In this document: positions 36,260 through 44,630 of the stretch, piece after piece
Position numbering within the stretch: position 1 is the stretch's first letter
Layout: every line of letters begins with the position of its first letter
DNA from: Paraburkholderia metrosideri
Lineage (GTDB): Bacteria; Pseudomonadota; Gammaproteobacteria; Burkholderiales; Burkholderiaceae
Direction: 5' to 3'
NCBI RefSeq assembly: GCF_904848625.1
Contig: NZ_CAJHCP010000002.1
Span: 434,001-498,000 of the forward strand
Length of the DNA: 64,000 bases
Position numbers and translations under genes: made by a program
The notes under the pieces: generated by a model
Told to the model about the DNA's origin: nothing
Database searches by the model: none
Seen by the model: only the letters and a program-made list of their open reading frames with translations

Positions 36260-38532
36260 ACTACGTGGTGGCGGTACGTGCGCTTTGCGAGTTCACCGCG
36301 AGGCGCGGCGATCTGGACCTGCGCTTCACTCCCGCGCCGACGTCGCTCGAAGGCATGGCGGGTCATCTGACGGTCGCCGGTCGTCGCACCAGCAGCTATG
36401 AAACGGAAATCGCGCTGACCGGTACCCATCGCAACCTGACCGTGCGCGGCCGCGCCGACGGTTACGATCCGCGGGCTCGCCGGCTCGAAGAGATCAAGAC
36501 GTTCCGTGGCGATCTCGCGCGGATGCCCGCCAATCACCGCACGCTGCATTGGGCGCAGGCGCTGGTCTATGGCCACTTGCTGTGCCGGGCGCGCGGCCTG
36601 GCCGGACTGGACGTCGCACTCGTGTACTTCGATATCGGCAGTCAGAAGGAAACGGTACTGACGCAAACGCACACCGCGCGCGAACTGGAGATTTTCTTCG
36701 TCGAGCAGTGTGAAAGTTTTCTCGATTGGGCCGTCCAGGAAGACGCGCATCGAATAGCTCGCAATGCCGCGCTCGCGGCGTTGCAGTTTCCGCACGGGCA
36801 ATTTCGCAGCGGCCAGCGAGAACTCGCGGTCTCGGTATATCGCGCGGCGCGAGACGGTAAACCGCTAATGGCGCAGGCGCCTACCGGCATCGGCAAAACA
36901 CTGGCGACGATTTTTCCGTTGCTCAAAGCCTGTGCTGCGGATCAGATCGAGCGGGTTTTTTTCCTGACCGCCAAAACGCCAGGCCGTGCGCTTGCACTCG
37001 ACGCCATCGAAACGCTGCACCGAAGCGCCGCGTCATCGTCGGGGCGATTGCCTTTGAGAACGCTTGAACTGGTCGCGCGCGACAAGGCCTGCGAGCATCC
37101 CGACAAAGCGTGCAATGGCGATTCCTGTCCGCTCGCGCGGGGCTTCTACGACCGTCTCGACGCGGCTCGCGCCACGGCGCTAGACAGCCCACGCCTCGAT
37201 CGTGCGGCCGTGCGCGAAGCGGCCTTGTCGCACGAAATCTGTCCGTACTATCTGGCGCAGGAACTGGCCCGCTGGGCGGACGTGGTAGTCGGCGACTACA
37301 ACTACTATTACGACGGCAGCGCCATGCTGTACGCGCTGACGCAGATCAACCAGTGGCGCGTCGGCGTGCTGGTGGACGAAGCGCACAACCTGCTCGACCG
37401 CGCACGGCACATGTACACCGCGTCGCTCGATCAGGCGGCGTTCCGCGCTGCGCGCAAGAACGCGCCCACTACGTTGCGGCGGCCGCTTGAACGCCTGCAA
37501 CGTGAATGGAGCGCGCTCAAACGCGCGCAGACCGACACATATCAGGTGTACGACGATGTGCCGGAAAAGCTGCTTCAGGCCGCGCAGAATCTGATCGGCG
37601 CGGTCACCGATCAGCTTGCCGACGCGCCGCTTTCCATCGACGCAACCTCACTGCGGTTTTTCTTCGACGCGATGCATTTCGTGACGCTGGCCGAGCAGTT
37701 CGGCGAACACTCGATTTTCGACATCACGCTCAGCGCCGACCGCTACGCGCCGCGCGACAAAACCAGCGCCACGCTGTGCGTGCGCAACGTGATTCCCGCG
37801 CCGTTCCTCGCGCCCCGTTATGCCGCGGCCCATACCACGGTGATGTTTTCCGGCACGCTCAACCCCTATCATTTCTATCGCGATACGCTGGGCTTGCCGG
37901 ACCATACGCAATGGCTCGACGTCGAAGGGCCGTTTCGCGCGGAGCAACTGGAAGTGCGGGTGGCGGCCAATGTGTCGACCCGTTGGCGCGATCGCGAGCG
38001 CTCGCTGGCGCCGATCGTCGATCTGATCGCGACGCAGTATGCAAGTCAACCCGGCAACTACCTGGGGTTCCTGAGCAGCTTCGATTATCTGCAACAGGTG
38101 GTCGAATTGATGCGCGAACGGCATCCCGCTCTGCCGGTGTGGGCCCAGCAGCCGGGCATGGACGAAGCCGCGCGCGACGCATTTCTCGCCCGTTTCCGGA
38201 CCATGAATCAGGGCGTCGGGTTCGCGGTGCTCGGCGGTGCGTTTTCGGAAGGCGTCGATCTGGTCGGGCAACAGTTGATCGGCGCGTTTATCGCCACGCT
38301 CGGCTTGCCGCAGATGAACGACGTCAATGAACAGATGCGCCGCACGATGGACGCGAAGTTTGGCAGCGGGTACGACTATATGTACCTGTACCCGGGTTTG
38401 CGGAAGGTGGTGCAGGCGGCGGGGCGCGTGATTCGCACCGAGCAGGACCGCGGCGTGGTGCATCTGATCGACGACCGGTACCGGCGGCCCGAGGTGCGGC
38501 GGTTGTTGCCGAGCTGGTGGGTGGTGCGGTAG
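36256..38532 (+). CDS. XPD/DinG-type helicase with N-terminal RecB-like nuclease domain
   Basis: A 758-residue protein translated from the ATG overlapping the nuclease stop. N-terminal 140 residues: a PD-(D/E)xK nuclease-like domain with RGRADGYD (Asp68), LEEIKT (Glu79-Lys81) and HWAQALVYGHL (Gln motif). Then superfamily 2 XPD-like helicase motifs: QAPTGIGKTLAT (Walker A), LVDEAHNLLDRA (DEAH box), and GAFSEGVDLVGQQ. Four Cys residues (KACEHPDKACNGDSCP and EICPYY) are in the position of the XPD/DinG 4Fe-4S cluster. It should unwind 5'-3' and process flaps together with the FAN1-like partner. Confidence 0.9.
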   Translation: MNYVVAVRALCEFTARRGDLDLRFTPAPTSLEGMAGHLTVAGRRTSSYETEIALTGTHRNLTVRGRADGYDPRARRLEEIKTFRGDLARMPANHRTLHWAQALVYGHLLCRARGLAGLDVALVYFDIGSQKETVLTQTHTARELEIFFVEQCESFLDWAVQEDAHRIARNAALAALQFPHGQFRSGQRELAVSVYRAARDGKPLMAQAPTGIGKTLATIFPLLKACAADQIERVFFLTAKTPGRALALDAIETLHRSAASSSGRLPLRTLELVARDKACEHPDKACNGDSCPLARGFYDRLDAARATALDSPRLDRAAVREAALSHEICPYYLAQELARWADVVVGDYNYYYDGSAMLYALTQINQWRVGVLVDEAHNLLDRARHMYTASLDQAAFRAARKNAPTTLRRPLERLQREWSALKRAQTDTYQVYDDVPEKLLQAAQNLIGAVTDQLADAPLSIDATSLRFFFDAMHFVTLAEQFGEHSIFDITLSADRYAPRDKTSATLCVRNVIPAPFLAPRYAAAHTTVMFSGTLNPYHFYRDTLGLPDHTQWLDVEGPFRAEQLEVRVAANVSTRWRDRERSLAPIVDLIATQYASQPGNYLGFLSSFDYLQQVVELMRERHPALPVWAQQPGMDEAARDAFLARFRTMNQGVGFAVLGGAFSEGVDLVGQQLIGAFIATLGLPQMNDVNEQMRRTMDAKFGSGYDYMYLYPGLRKVVQAAGRVIRTEQDRGVVHLIDDRYRRPEVRRLLPSWWVVR

Positions 38533-38563
38533 GTTTGCGCCCAGCGCACCACGTGTCGTCACA

Positions 38564-41203
38564 TCACTTGTGTGGCGACGGCGTTCCGGGGTTCGATGGC
38601 GTTCCCGGGCCGCCAGCCGGTTGCGGATCAACCGGAATCTGATCTTCGACCGGCGCGTCGCCGTCGTGATCGTCATCTTTTGGCGCGGCATCCGCAGGCG
38701 GCGCCGTGCGCGCAGCGTGATCCTTCAACCCGGCCGCGGGCGTTTCGCTTTCGTCGATCCGCGCGGGCACGCTCTCCGGATCCCACGTCAGCAAATGGCG
38801 CTGCGGATTCGCAATTTCGATCCCAAGCTCGCTGAACCGGTCGAGAATGCGCCGGTTGAATTCGCGTTGCACCCCCCAGCGGGTCGTATCGCGGCACTGG
38901 ATCTGACCGGCCAGCGTGACCGCCGAGCCGTCCACGCCATCGACGCCCCAGAACGAGAAGTCCGACAGGATGCCGTCCTTGAACTTGTCGTCCTCGCGCA
39001 GCGATGCACCGATCTCCTTCAGCGTATTGATCGCCAGATCGACGTCCTGGCCAAACACGATATTGACGCGGACGGCGGCATTGCCCAGTCCACGATTCGT
39101 GTTGTTCACCGTCGATACAGAACTGAACGGCACCGTGAACAGCGAACCATCACTGCCGCGCAGGCGCACCGTGCGGATCGACAGATATTCGACGGTGCCT
39201 GACACGCCCGCGAGCGTGACCCAGTCGCCGACCTGCATCGCGTTTTCCATCAACAGGAAAATGCCGGTGATGAAATCCTGCACGAGTTTCTGCGAGCCGA
39301 AGCCGAGCGCGACACCGAAAATGCTTGCGCCCGCCAGCAGCGGCCCGATGTTCACGCCGAGTTCGCTGAGACCGGTCAGCACGACCACCAGTGCAATCAC
39401 GCAGAAGAGCGCGCTGCGCAGCATGGGCAGCAGCGTACGCAGACGCGCGGCGCGGACCAGATCGCCGCTGGTGGTCCAGCGGTCGAGCCGCCGTTCGACG
39501 GACACATTGACGGCTTCCCACACGATCAGCGCGATGACCGCCGCGACGCCGATGGTGGCCAGCGCCGACGCAAGCCGATGTCCAACGGTGCCCGAGCGGA
39601 ACAGGCTGGCCACGTCGACGCCCCACACCTGCAGCAGTCCAAGCACGGTTGCAAGGACGATCAGCCAGCTGATCACGCGGCGCAACAGCGGGTAGTAGCG
39701 GTAAGCGTGCTGATGCACGAGCGATTGCTGCGATTCGTCCTGCACGTGAAAGAGCCGGGCCAGCGCACCGAACACGACGATCGACACGACTCGCGCGCCG
39801 ACGATGATCGCCAGCGACAGGCCGCCGACATGCATCAGCGTGTGATAGCCGTTCTGCACGTCGAACGCCCAGACGACCCAGAGCGCCATCACGATTGCCA
39901 CTGCGAACCACGCCCATGCATCGGCGAGCGCGTTGCCGAGCATCTGCAGCGACTCGTGCGCGGACAGGCGACGGCGGATCAGTTCGCCGACTGGCTTCGC
40001 GCATTGCAGGATCAGGATCGACAGCATGATGTGGCCGGCCAGCGTGACCACTTTCAGCAGCGCCAGATGCGCGGCGGCGTTCAGGCCGAGTGCCTGTGCG
40101 ACTTCCGCGAGCGCCACACCGGCGCCCACCACCGCAACGATCCGCACGATCCAGCGATGCACGAAGATTGCCCAGGCGTCGCTCATGCCAAGCAGGCGCA
40201 GACGGGGCGCCGTAGGCTGCAGGAAGAAACCGAAGCCGATCACGATCACGCGCGACAACACATAGATGTCGATCAGCGAATCCAGCGCACGGTCTTGCGC
40301 CGTGCCATCGTCGGTGAAAATCGACATCAGCGCGCTGGCCGCGCCGACGAATACGACGAGCGGCAGGAGCCGCAACACGGTGATGAACAACGCGCGCGGC
40401 AGACGCTGAAGGAGCGTCCAGTGATGCTTGGCGTTCTGCTTGCCCTGGGCTTCGACGACCTGGCCATTAGCGGCGGTGCCGTGCGTCTCGGCTGGCGCAG
40501 CCGGGGACACCGGCAGCGCCGGTGCCGCGTTCGGCGCGTCGGCGGATGGCTGCACGACGTCGACAGGCAGGTCGGCGCGCGCGGCTTCGTCCAGTTCGTT
40601 GCGCTCCCGACGCGCAGCCAGCGCGAGGTACGCACGGCGCAACAACCGCCGCGCGAGCCACTCGAGCACGAACGCCGGTATCAGCGCGGCCAGCAACGAG
40701 CCCACCACGCGCAGCAGCGTAGCGCGCGCGTCCGGATTGGTCGCTTGCCAGTTCCACCATGCGTGCACCGAGGTGACGTCGAGCAACGCGGCCGCGGAGC
40801 CGCGCAGCGACTTACCGAACCGGATCGCGAGGTGCGCGCCCTGGCGGGCCAGTTGCGACGCGAGTCCGTTGGACTTGAAGGCGTCGGGAACAATCGCGGC
40901 GACGCCACTGGCCGGTGCGGTGGCGGGCGCCGACGCAGCGGCCGGCGCGGAGGCAGGCGGCGCGCTCAACGCGCCGGCGGCGGCGATGGCCTGCAAGGTA
41001 TCGCTGACTTGCGCGCGGCGTTTCGGGTCGTTCAGGACGGAGAGGGCGTCGCGAGCCTGATCGGGGGTCAGGCTGACAGCGTGTCCGGAAGCGGGGGCGG
41101 CGGGCGCCGCTTTGGCCGCCGTGGTGGCGGCACCGGCGGCATCGGCAGATGAAGCGCCGATGACGAATAGAAGGAGTAACCAGACGTGAAGTAGTTTGCG
41201 CAT
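38564..41203 (-). CDS. Large MscS-family mechanosensitive channel (YbiO-like)
   Basis: I start at MRKLLHVWLLLLFVIGASSADA, a signal peptide; 879 residues. It has an Ala-rich periplasmic region, about 11 membrane segments, and then the conserved MscS core with the pore-lining helix (VNIGPLLAGASIFGVALGFGSQKLVQDFITGIFLLMENAMQVGDWV) and the beta domain (VRLRGSDGSLFTVPFSSVSTVNN), closest to E. coli YbiO. It should release solutes on hypo-osmotic shock. The last about 55 residues (Asp/Pro/Gly-rich) are a disordered tail. The gene runs convergent to the helicase operon with only 31 bp between the stops. Confidence 0.88.
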   Translation of the reverse strand: MRKLLHVWLLLLFVIGASSADAAGAATTAAKAAPAAPASGHAVSLTPDQARDALSVLNDPKRRAQVSDTLQAIAAAGALSAPPASAPAAASAPATAPASGVAAIVPDAFKSNGLASQLARQGAHLAIRFGKSLRGSAAALLDVTSVHAWWNWQATNPDARATLLRVVGSLLAALIPAFVLEWLARRLLRRAYLALAARRERNELDEAARADLPVDVVQPSADAPNAAPALPVSPAAPAETHGTAANGQVVEAQGKQNAKHHWTLLQRLPRALFITVLRLLPLVVFVGAASALMSIFTDDGTAQDRALDSLIDIYVLSRVIVIGFGFFLQPTAPRLRLLGMSDAWAIFVHRWIVRIVAVVGAGVALAEVAQALGLNAAAHLALLKVVTLAGHIMLSILILQCAKPVGELIRRRLSAHESLQMLGNALADAWAWFAVAIVMALWVVWAFDVQNGYHTLMHVGGLSLAIIVGARVVSIVVFGALARLFHVQDESQQSLVHQHAYRYYPLLRRVISWLIVLATVLGLLQVWGVDVASLFRSGTVGHRLASALATIGVAAVIALIVWEAVNVSVERRLDRWTTSGDLVRAARLRTLLPMLRSALFCVIALVVVLTGLSELGVNIGPLLAGASIFGVALGFGSQKLVQDFITGIFLLMENAMQVGDWVTLAGVSGTVEYLSIRTVRLRGSDGSLFTVPFSSVSTVNNTNRGLGNAAVRVNIVFGQDVDLAINTLKEIGASLREDDKFKDGILSDFSFWGVDGVDGSAVTLAGQIQCRDTTRWGVQREFNRRILDRFSELGIEIANPQRHLLTWDPESVPARIDESETPAAGLKDHAARTAPPADAAPKDDDHDGDAPVEDQIPVDPQPAGGPGTPSNPGTPSPHK

Positions 41204-41428
41204 AGGGTGTAAAGCGGGGTACCAGGTGCAGATGATTGTGCCGAAATGCGAGGAGTGCTTCGGCGGCGTGACCATGAACCGACACGGGTCAGGTTGGACA
41301 AGTTCCTCGAACGGCGACGGTGGCGGCGTCGAGGAACTGCGAGTCTGAAAAAACAGGCGTCAAAGCTAACGATAGACCACCTTTGGCGTCAGCTTCCGGC
41401 CCACTCCGGGTAGCACAAAGCTTGCCCG

Positions 41429-42358
41429 TCACGGCGAAGCTGGGGCTGAAGCAGCTACCTCGCCCGGGGTGTCGGCCGCTATGCGCAGAAATTCACGCGT
41501 GGAGGCCGAGCGGTCGAACGCGCGGGTCGCGATGACTATTTCGGTGAAACAGTTTGCCATGTCGAGCGGTTTGAACACCGCGCCGTCGACAGCAAAGCGG
41601 GCAAGATTGCGCGGCACGAGGCCAAAGCCAAGCCCGGCAGCGGCGAGCGCTATCACGCTCACCGAGTCGGCCACTCGCAGCACGCGGCGCGGCTCGAAGC
41701 CGGCTTCGCGGCACAACTCCAGCGCGCGGTGGCCGATGCCAATGCCAGCGGGGTCGTCGACGATCACGAGCCGTTCGCGCGTTAGGTCGCGCAGCGTCAG
41801 CGCGCGCTCTTTCGTTGCCGCACAGGCCGGGTGATCGCGCGGTAGCACGACGTCGAGCGGGGTGCGCGAAAACGGCGAGATACGGATTGCGGGCGGTGCC
41901 ATGCCAGCGGGTGAGCGCAAGAAGGCGACGTCGATCCGTTCCTCGCCGAGCGCGCTCAGCTGCTCCTGCACGCCGATGCCGATCAGTTCCAGTTCGACGT
42001 CGGGCCGCGCCAGCGAAAAACGCTTGAGCAGCGCGGGCAATTCCGGCTCGAGCATCGCCGAATGGGCGTACGCGATGCACAACTTGCCGAGTTCGCCCCG
42101 GCTGGCACAACGGCCCGCCAGCACGGCCGTCGACGCATTGTCGAGGGCGATTTTAGCGTGTTCGAGAAAGACCGCGCCTGCTTCGGTCAATTCGATACCG
42201 CGCCGGACCCGGCGAAACACCTTGAATTCCAGCGATGCCTCAAGCGCCTTGATCTGCTGCGTCACGGCCGGCTGGGCGATGCCCAGCCGTTCAGCGGTAT
42301 GGCCGAGATGAAGCTCTTCAGCGGCAATCACGAAGGTGCGGAAATGGCGGAAATCCAT
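41429..42358 (-). CDS. LysR-family regulator facing a truncated ubiD gene
   Basis: A 309-residue LTTR. The HTH (about 1-60) reads FRTFVIAAEELHLGHTAERLGIAQPAVTQQIKALEASL. The effector domain has two alpha/beta lobes and looks closest to BenM/CatM-type aromatic-acid sensors. It is divergent from a ubiD remnant at 42531, with a T-N11-A palindrome at 42397-42411 between them. It probably once activated an aromatic decarboxylase operon and may now be an orphan. Confidence 0.87.
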   Translation of the reverse strand: MDFRHFRTFVIAAEELHLGHTAERLGIAQPAVTQQIKALEASLEFKVFRRVRRGIELTEAGAVFLEHAKIALDNASTAVLAGRCASRGELGKLCIAYAHSAMLEPELPALLKRFSLARPDVELELIGIGVQEQLSALGEERIDVAFLRSPAGMAPPAIRISPFSRTPLDVVLPRDHPACAATKERALTLRDLTRERLVIVDDPAGIGIGHRALELCREAGFEPRRVLRVADSVSVIALAAAGLGFGLVPRNLARFAVDGAVFKPLDMANCFTEIVIATRAFDRSASTREFLRIAADTPGEVAASAPASP

Positions 42359-42396
42359 GAATTGAGGACGGCGGTAAGCCGCAGCCGCGTTATGAA

Positions 42397-42411
42397 ATAA
42401 GTTTATCTTAT
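42397..42411 (+). promoter_or_regulatory. LysR-type binding site
   Basis: ATAAG-TTTAT-CTTAT is a perfect dyad containing the LTTR motif T-N11-A. It lies 39 bp from the LysR start and 120 bp from the ubiD remnant. Confidence 0.7.
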
Positions 42412-42530
42412 CAAACAGGCTGGTTTACCCTGCTTTGTTCTTAATGCTGAGGCGCGTCAAATTCGGGCCTCGGTTGAACGAACGCACTTCAACGCACGTA
42501 TCGACAACCCCGATCACATGGGGCTCTTTG

Positions 42531-42719
42531 ATGGACGCAAACGCCCAAGTTGAACAGCTTCTCCCGGCCACCGACGCGGCAAACGCCGAAGTCAACGACC
42601 TGCGCTCCGCGCTGGCGCGGCTGGCGGGCGGTCCCGGCCAGCTTCACGAAACCGGTCGCGAAGTCGACCCGCACGCCGAACTGGCGGGCGTCTACAAGCG
42701 GATCGGCGCGGGAGAGTGA
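42531..42719 (+). pseudogene. N-terminal remnant of a UbiD-family decarboxylase
   Basis: A 62-codon frame whose residues DLRSALARLAGGPGQLHETGREVDPHAELAGVYKRIGAGE match, from memory, the start of UbiD-family aromatic decarboxylases (about 450-500 residues), where the next part would be a Gly-Thr-Val-x-Arg-Pro segment. Here a TGA follows at 42717 and the next 60 bp hold only a short CTGAAG repeat before the stop of the convergent MFS gene. The C-terminal 85-90 percent is gone. It could be translated but cannot be an active decarboxylase. Confidence 0.75.
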
Positions 42720-42727
42720 GATTGAAA

Positions 42728-42745
42728 CTGAAGCTGAAGCTGAAG
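42728..42745. repeat. CTGAAG hexanucleotide repeat, three copies
   Basis: Three exact tandem copies of CTGAAG directly after the truncated ubiD frame, possibly the scar of the deletion that removed the rest of the gene. Confidence 0.5.
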
Positions 42746-42780
42746 CCGTACTGTGAAACGAAGACGATCGGTGTCGCACG

Positions 42781-44451
42781 TTAAGGCTTGCGTCGCGGCT
42801 GGATGGTAAGCAGCGCCAAGCCGGCGCCTGCCAGTGCGCACATTGCCGAGACCAGCGCGACCGCGCGTAGCGCGGCGCCGAGCGACTCGGCCTGCGCCTG
42901 CTTAAGTTCGACTTCGGTCCCGTTTTGCGCCGATGCGGTTCCCGATCGCGCGGGGTGTGTCCCCGTGCCGGTTGCCGCAAGGCCGACTGCCGCGCGCTGC
43001 GCTTGCGGGATATGCAGCGCATCGAGCCGCGCGTCGAGCGCCGCATCGTGCGACCACACGAATACGATTCCCAGCACGGCAATCGCCAGCAAACCGGCGA
43101 CCCGCGCGACTGCGTTGTTGATGCCCGACGCCACGCCGGTGCGTGCGATGGACACCGAGGCCATCACCGTGGTCGTCAATGGCGCGACCGTGATCGTCAT
43201 GCCGAGCCCCAGCACGACCAGCGCCGGAAAAAAGCCGCGCCAGTAATCGCCCCGGACCCAGGGCAGCGCGAACATCGCGAAACCGGCGGCCGCGATGACC
43301 GGGCCGACGGCTAGCAACGCCCGCGCGCCATAGCGGCTCGTCAGGCCGCCCGTGAAACGCGACAGCAGCCCGATTATCACCGGCACCGGCAATAACGCGG
43401 CGCCCGCCTGAGTCGCGCTATAGCCATAAGCACGGATCAACGTGAACGGCAGAAAAAACAGCGCCCCGCCAAGGCCGAAATAGATCAGCAGCGTAACCAG
43501 ATTCGCGCCGGCGAAGTCGCGTGAGCGGAACACGTCGAGCGGCATCATCGGATCGCGGGTCTTCGCTTCGAGTATCACGAAGGCGATCAATACGGCAATT
43601 CCGCCGGCCATCGACGCCAGCACCCAGCGGTCGTTGAAGCCGCGCGTCGAGGCGATGGTTAAACCGTAGGTGAGTGCTCCGAGCCCGGCTGCCGCAGTGG
43701 CCGCACCGGGCCAGTCGAGCTTGAGCGGTTGATTCGCATGATGCCCGGCGTCGTCATCCTGCCGGCTATCTTGCCGACTATCCGGCACGGCCATGATCGC
43801 CAGCGCGACGGTGGCGCAAGCAATCGGTACGTTCAGAAAGAAGATCGCGCGCCATGAAAACGCGTCCACGAGCCAGCCGCCTGCGACCGGTCCCAGCGCC
43901 GACGTGATTGCGCCGACGCCTGCCCATGTGCCGATTGCCTGGCCTCGCTCCTTGTCGTCGAACACCGAGCCGATGATGGCCAGGCTGCTCGGCACCAGCA
44001 GCGCCGCGCCGACGCCTTGCACCGCCCGCGCCACGATCAACGCGCCCACGCCCGGCGCCAGACCGCAAGCCACCGACGCGAGCGTAAACAGCACGATCCC
44101 GGCGATAAACACGCTGCGCCGCCCGAGCTTGTCGCCGAGCGAGCCGCCCACCAGCACCAGCGAGCCGAGGAACAGCAGGTAAGCATCGACGATCCACTGA
44201 ATTGCTGCGACGCTCGCGCCCAGTTCGCTCTGAATGGACGGCAACGCGACGTTGACGACGGAGCCGTCGATAAACGCCATGCTGGAGCCCAGGATCGTCG
44301 CGGCTAGCGCGAGCTTTTTACGTCGACACGGATGGGTGAAGCTGAGCGGCTGCGCGCGGATGACCAGCGCGTCGCAGGGGCTGGCCTGAGCGGGCAGCGT
44401 GGAGGAGGGGCGGAGCGGGGAGTTCACGACGTGCTGATCGGCCAAGTCCAC
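42781..44451 (-). CDS. DHA2-family (EmrB/QacA) MFS exporter
   Basis: A 556-residue protein with about 14 membrane helices. Motifs: MAFIDGSVVNVALPSI (DHA2 motif D1), LGDKLGRRSVFI (motif A) and a helix 5 with GVGAITSALGPVAGGWLV. The N-terminal 45 residues are hydrophilic, so the true start could be further in; the first helix begins near KKLALAATILG. A hydrophilic segment (about 475-505) before the last helix is rich in Thr and Gly. Probably a proton-coupled drug or aromatic exporter. The ATG lies 180 bp after the VpsR-like gene on the same strand. Confidence 0.86.
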   Translation of the reverse strand: MDLADQHVVNSPLRPSSTLPAQASPCDALVIRAQPLSFTHPCRRKKLALAATILGSSMAFIDGSVVNVALPSIQSELGASVAAIQWIVDAYLLFLGSLVLVGGSLGDKLGRRSVFIAGIVLFTLASVACGLAPGVGALIVARAVQGVGAALLVPSSLAIIGSVFDDKERGQAIGTWAGVGAITSALGPVAGGWLVDAFSWRAIFFLNVPIACATVALAIMAVPDSRQDSRQDDDAGHHANQPLKLDWPGAATAAAGLGALTYGLTIASTRGFNDRWVLASMAGGIAVLIAFVILEAKTRDPMMPLDVFRSRDFAGANLVTLLIYFGLGGALFFLPFTLIRAYGYSATQAGAALLPVPVIIGLLSRFTGGLTSRYGARALLAVGPVIAAAGFAMFALPWVRGDYWRGFFPALVVLGLGMTITVAPLTTTVMASVSIARTGVASGINNAVARVAGLLAIAVLGIVFVWSHDAALDARLDALHIPQAQRAAVGLAATGTGTHPARSGTASAQNGTEVELKQAQAESLGAALRAVALVSAMCALAGAGLALLTIQPRRKP

Positions 44452-44630
44452 TCCGCTGCGGCTGAAGGGCCTTCAGGATAGCAACGCTGACGCCTGTGTG
44501 CAGATGCGCCGGCTTGAGGAGCGAGACGGTCTGCGTGACGCCGGCCGAACGGCGTTGCGTTGCGCTGAGTTGCGTTGCCGGGGATCCCAGTCGGGACTGG
44601 TGTGCCCCCCCGCTCAGCCATGCTCGTCAA

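Noticed and set aside
39578..41152. 524-codon open frame on the plus strand
   Set aside because: Antisense to the MscS-like gene; composition dominated by Arg, His, Gln and Asp, no domain.
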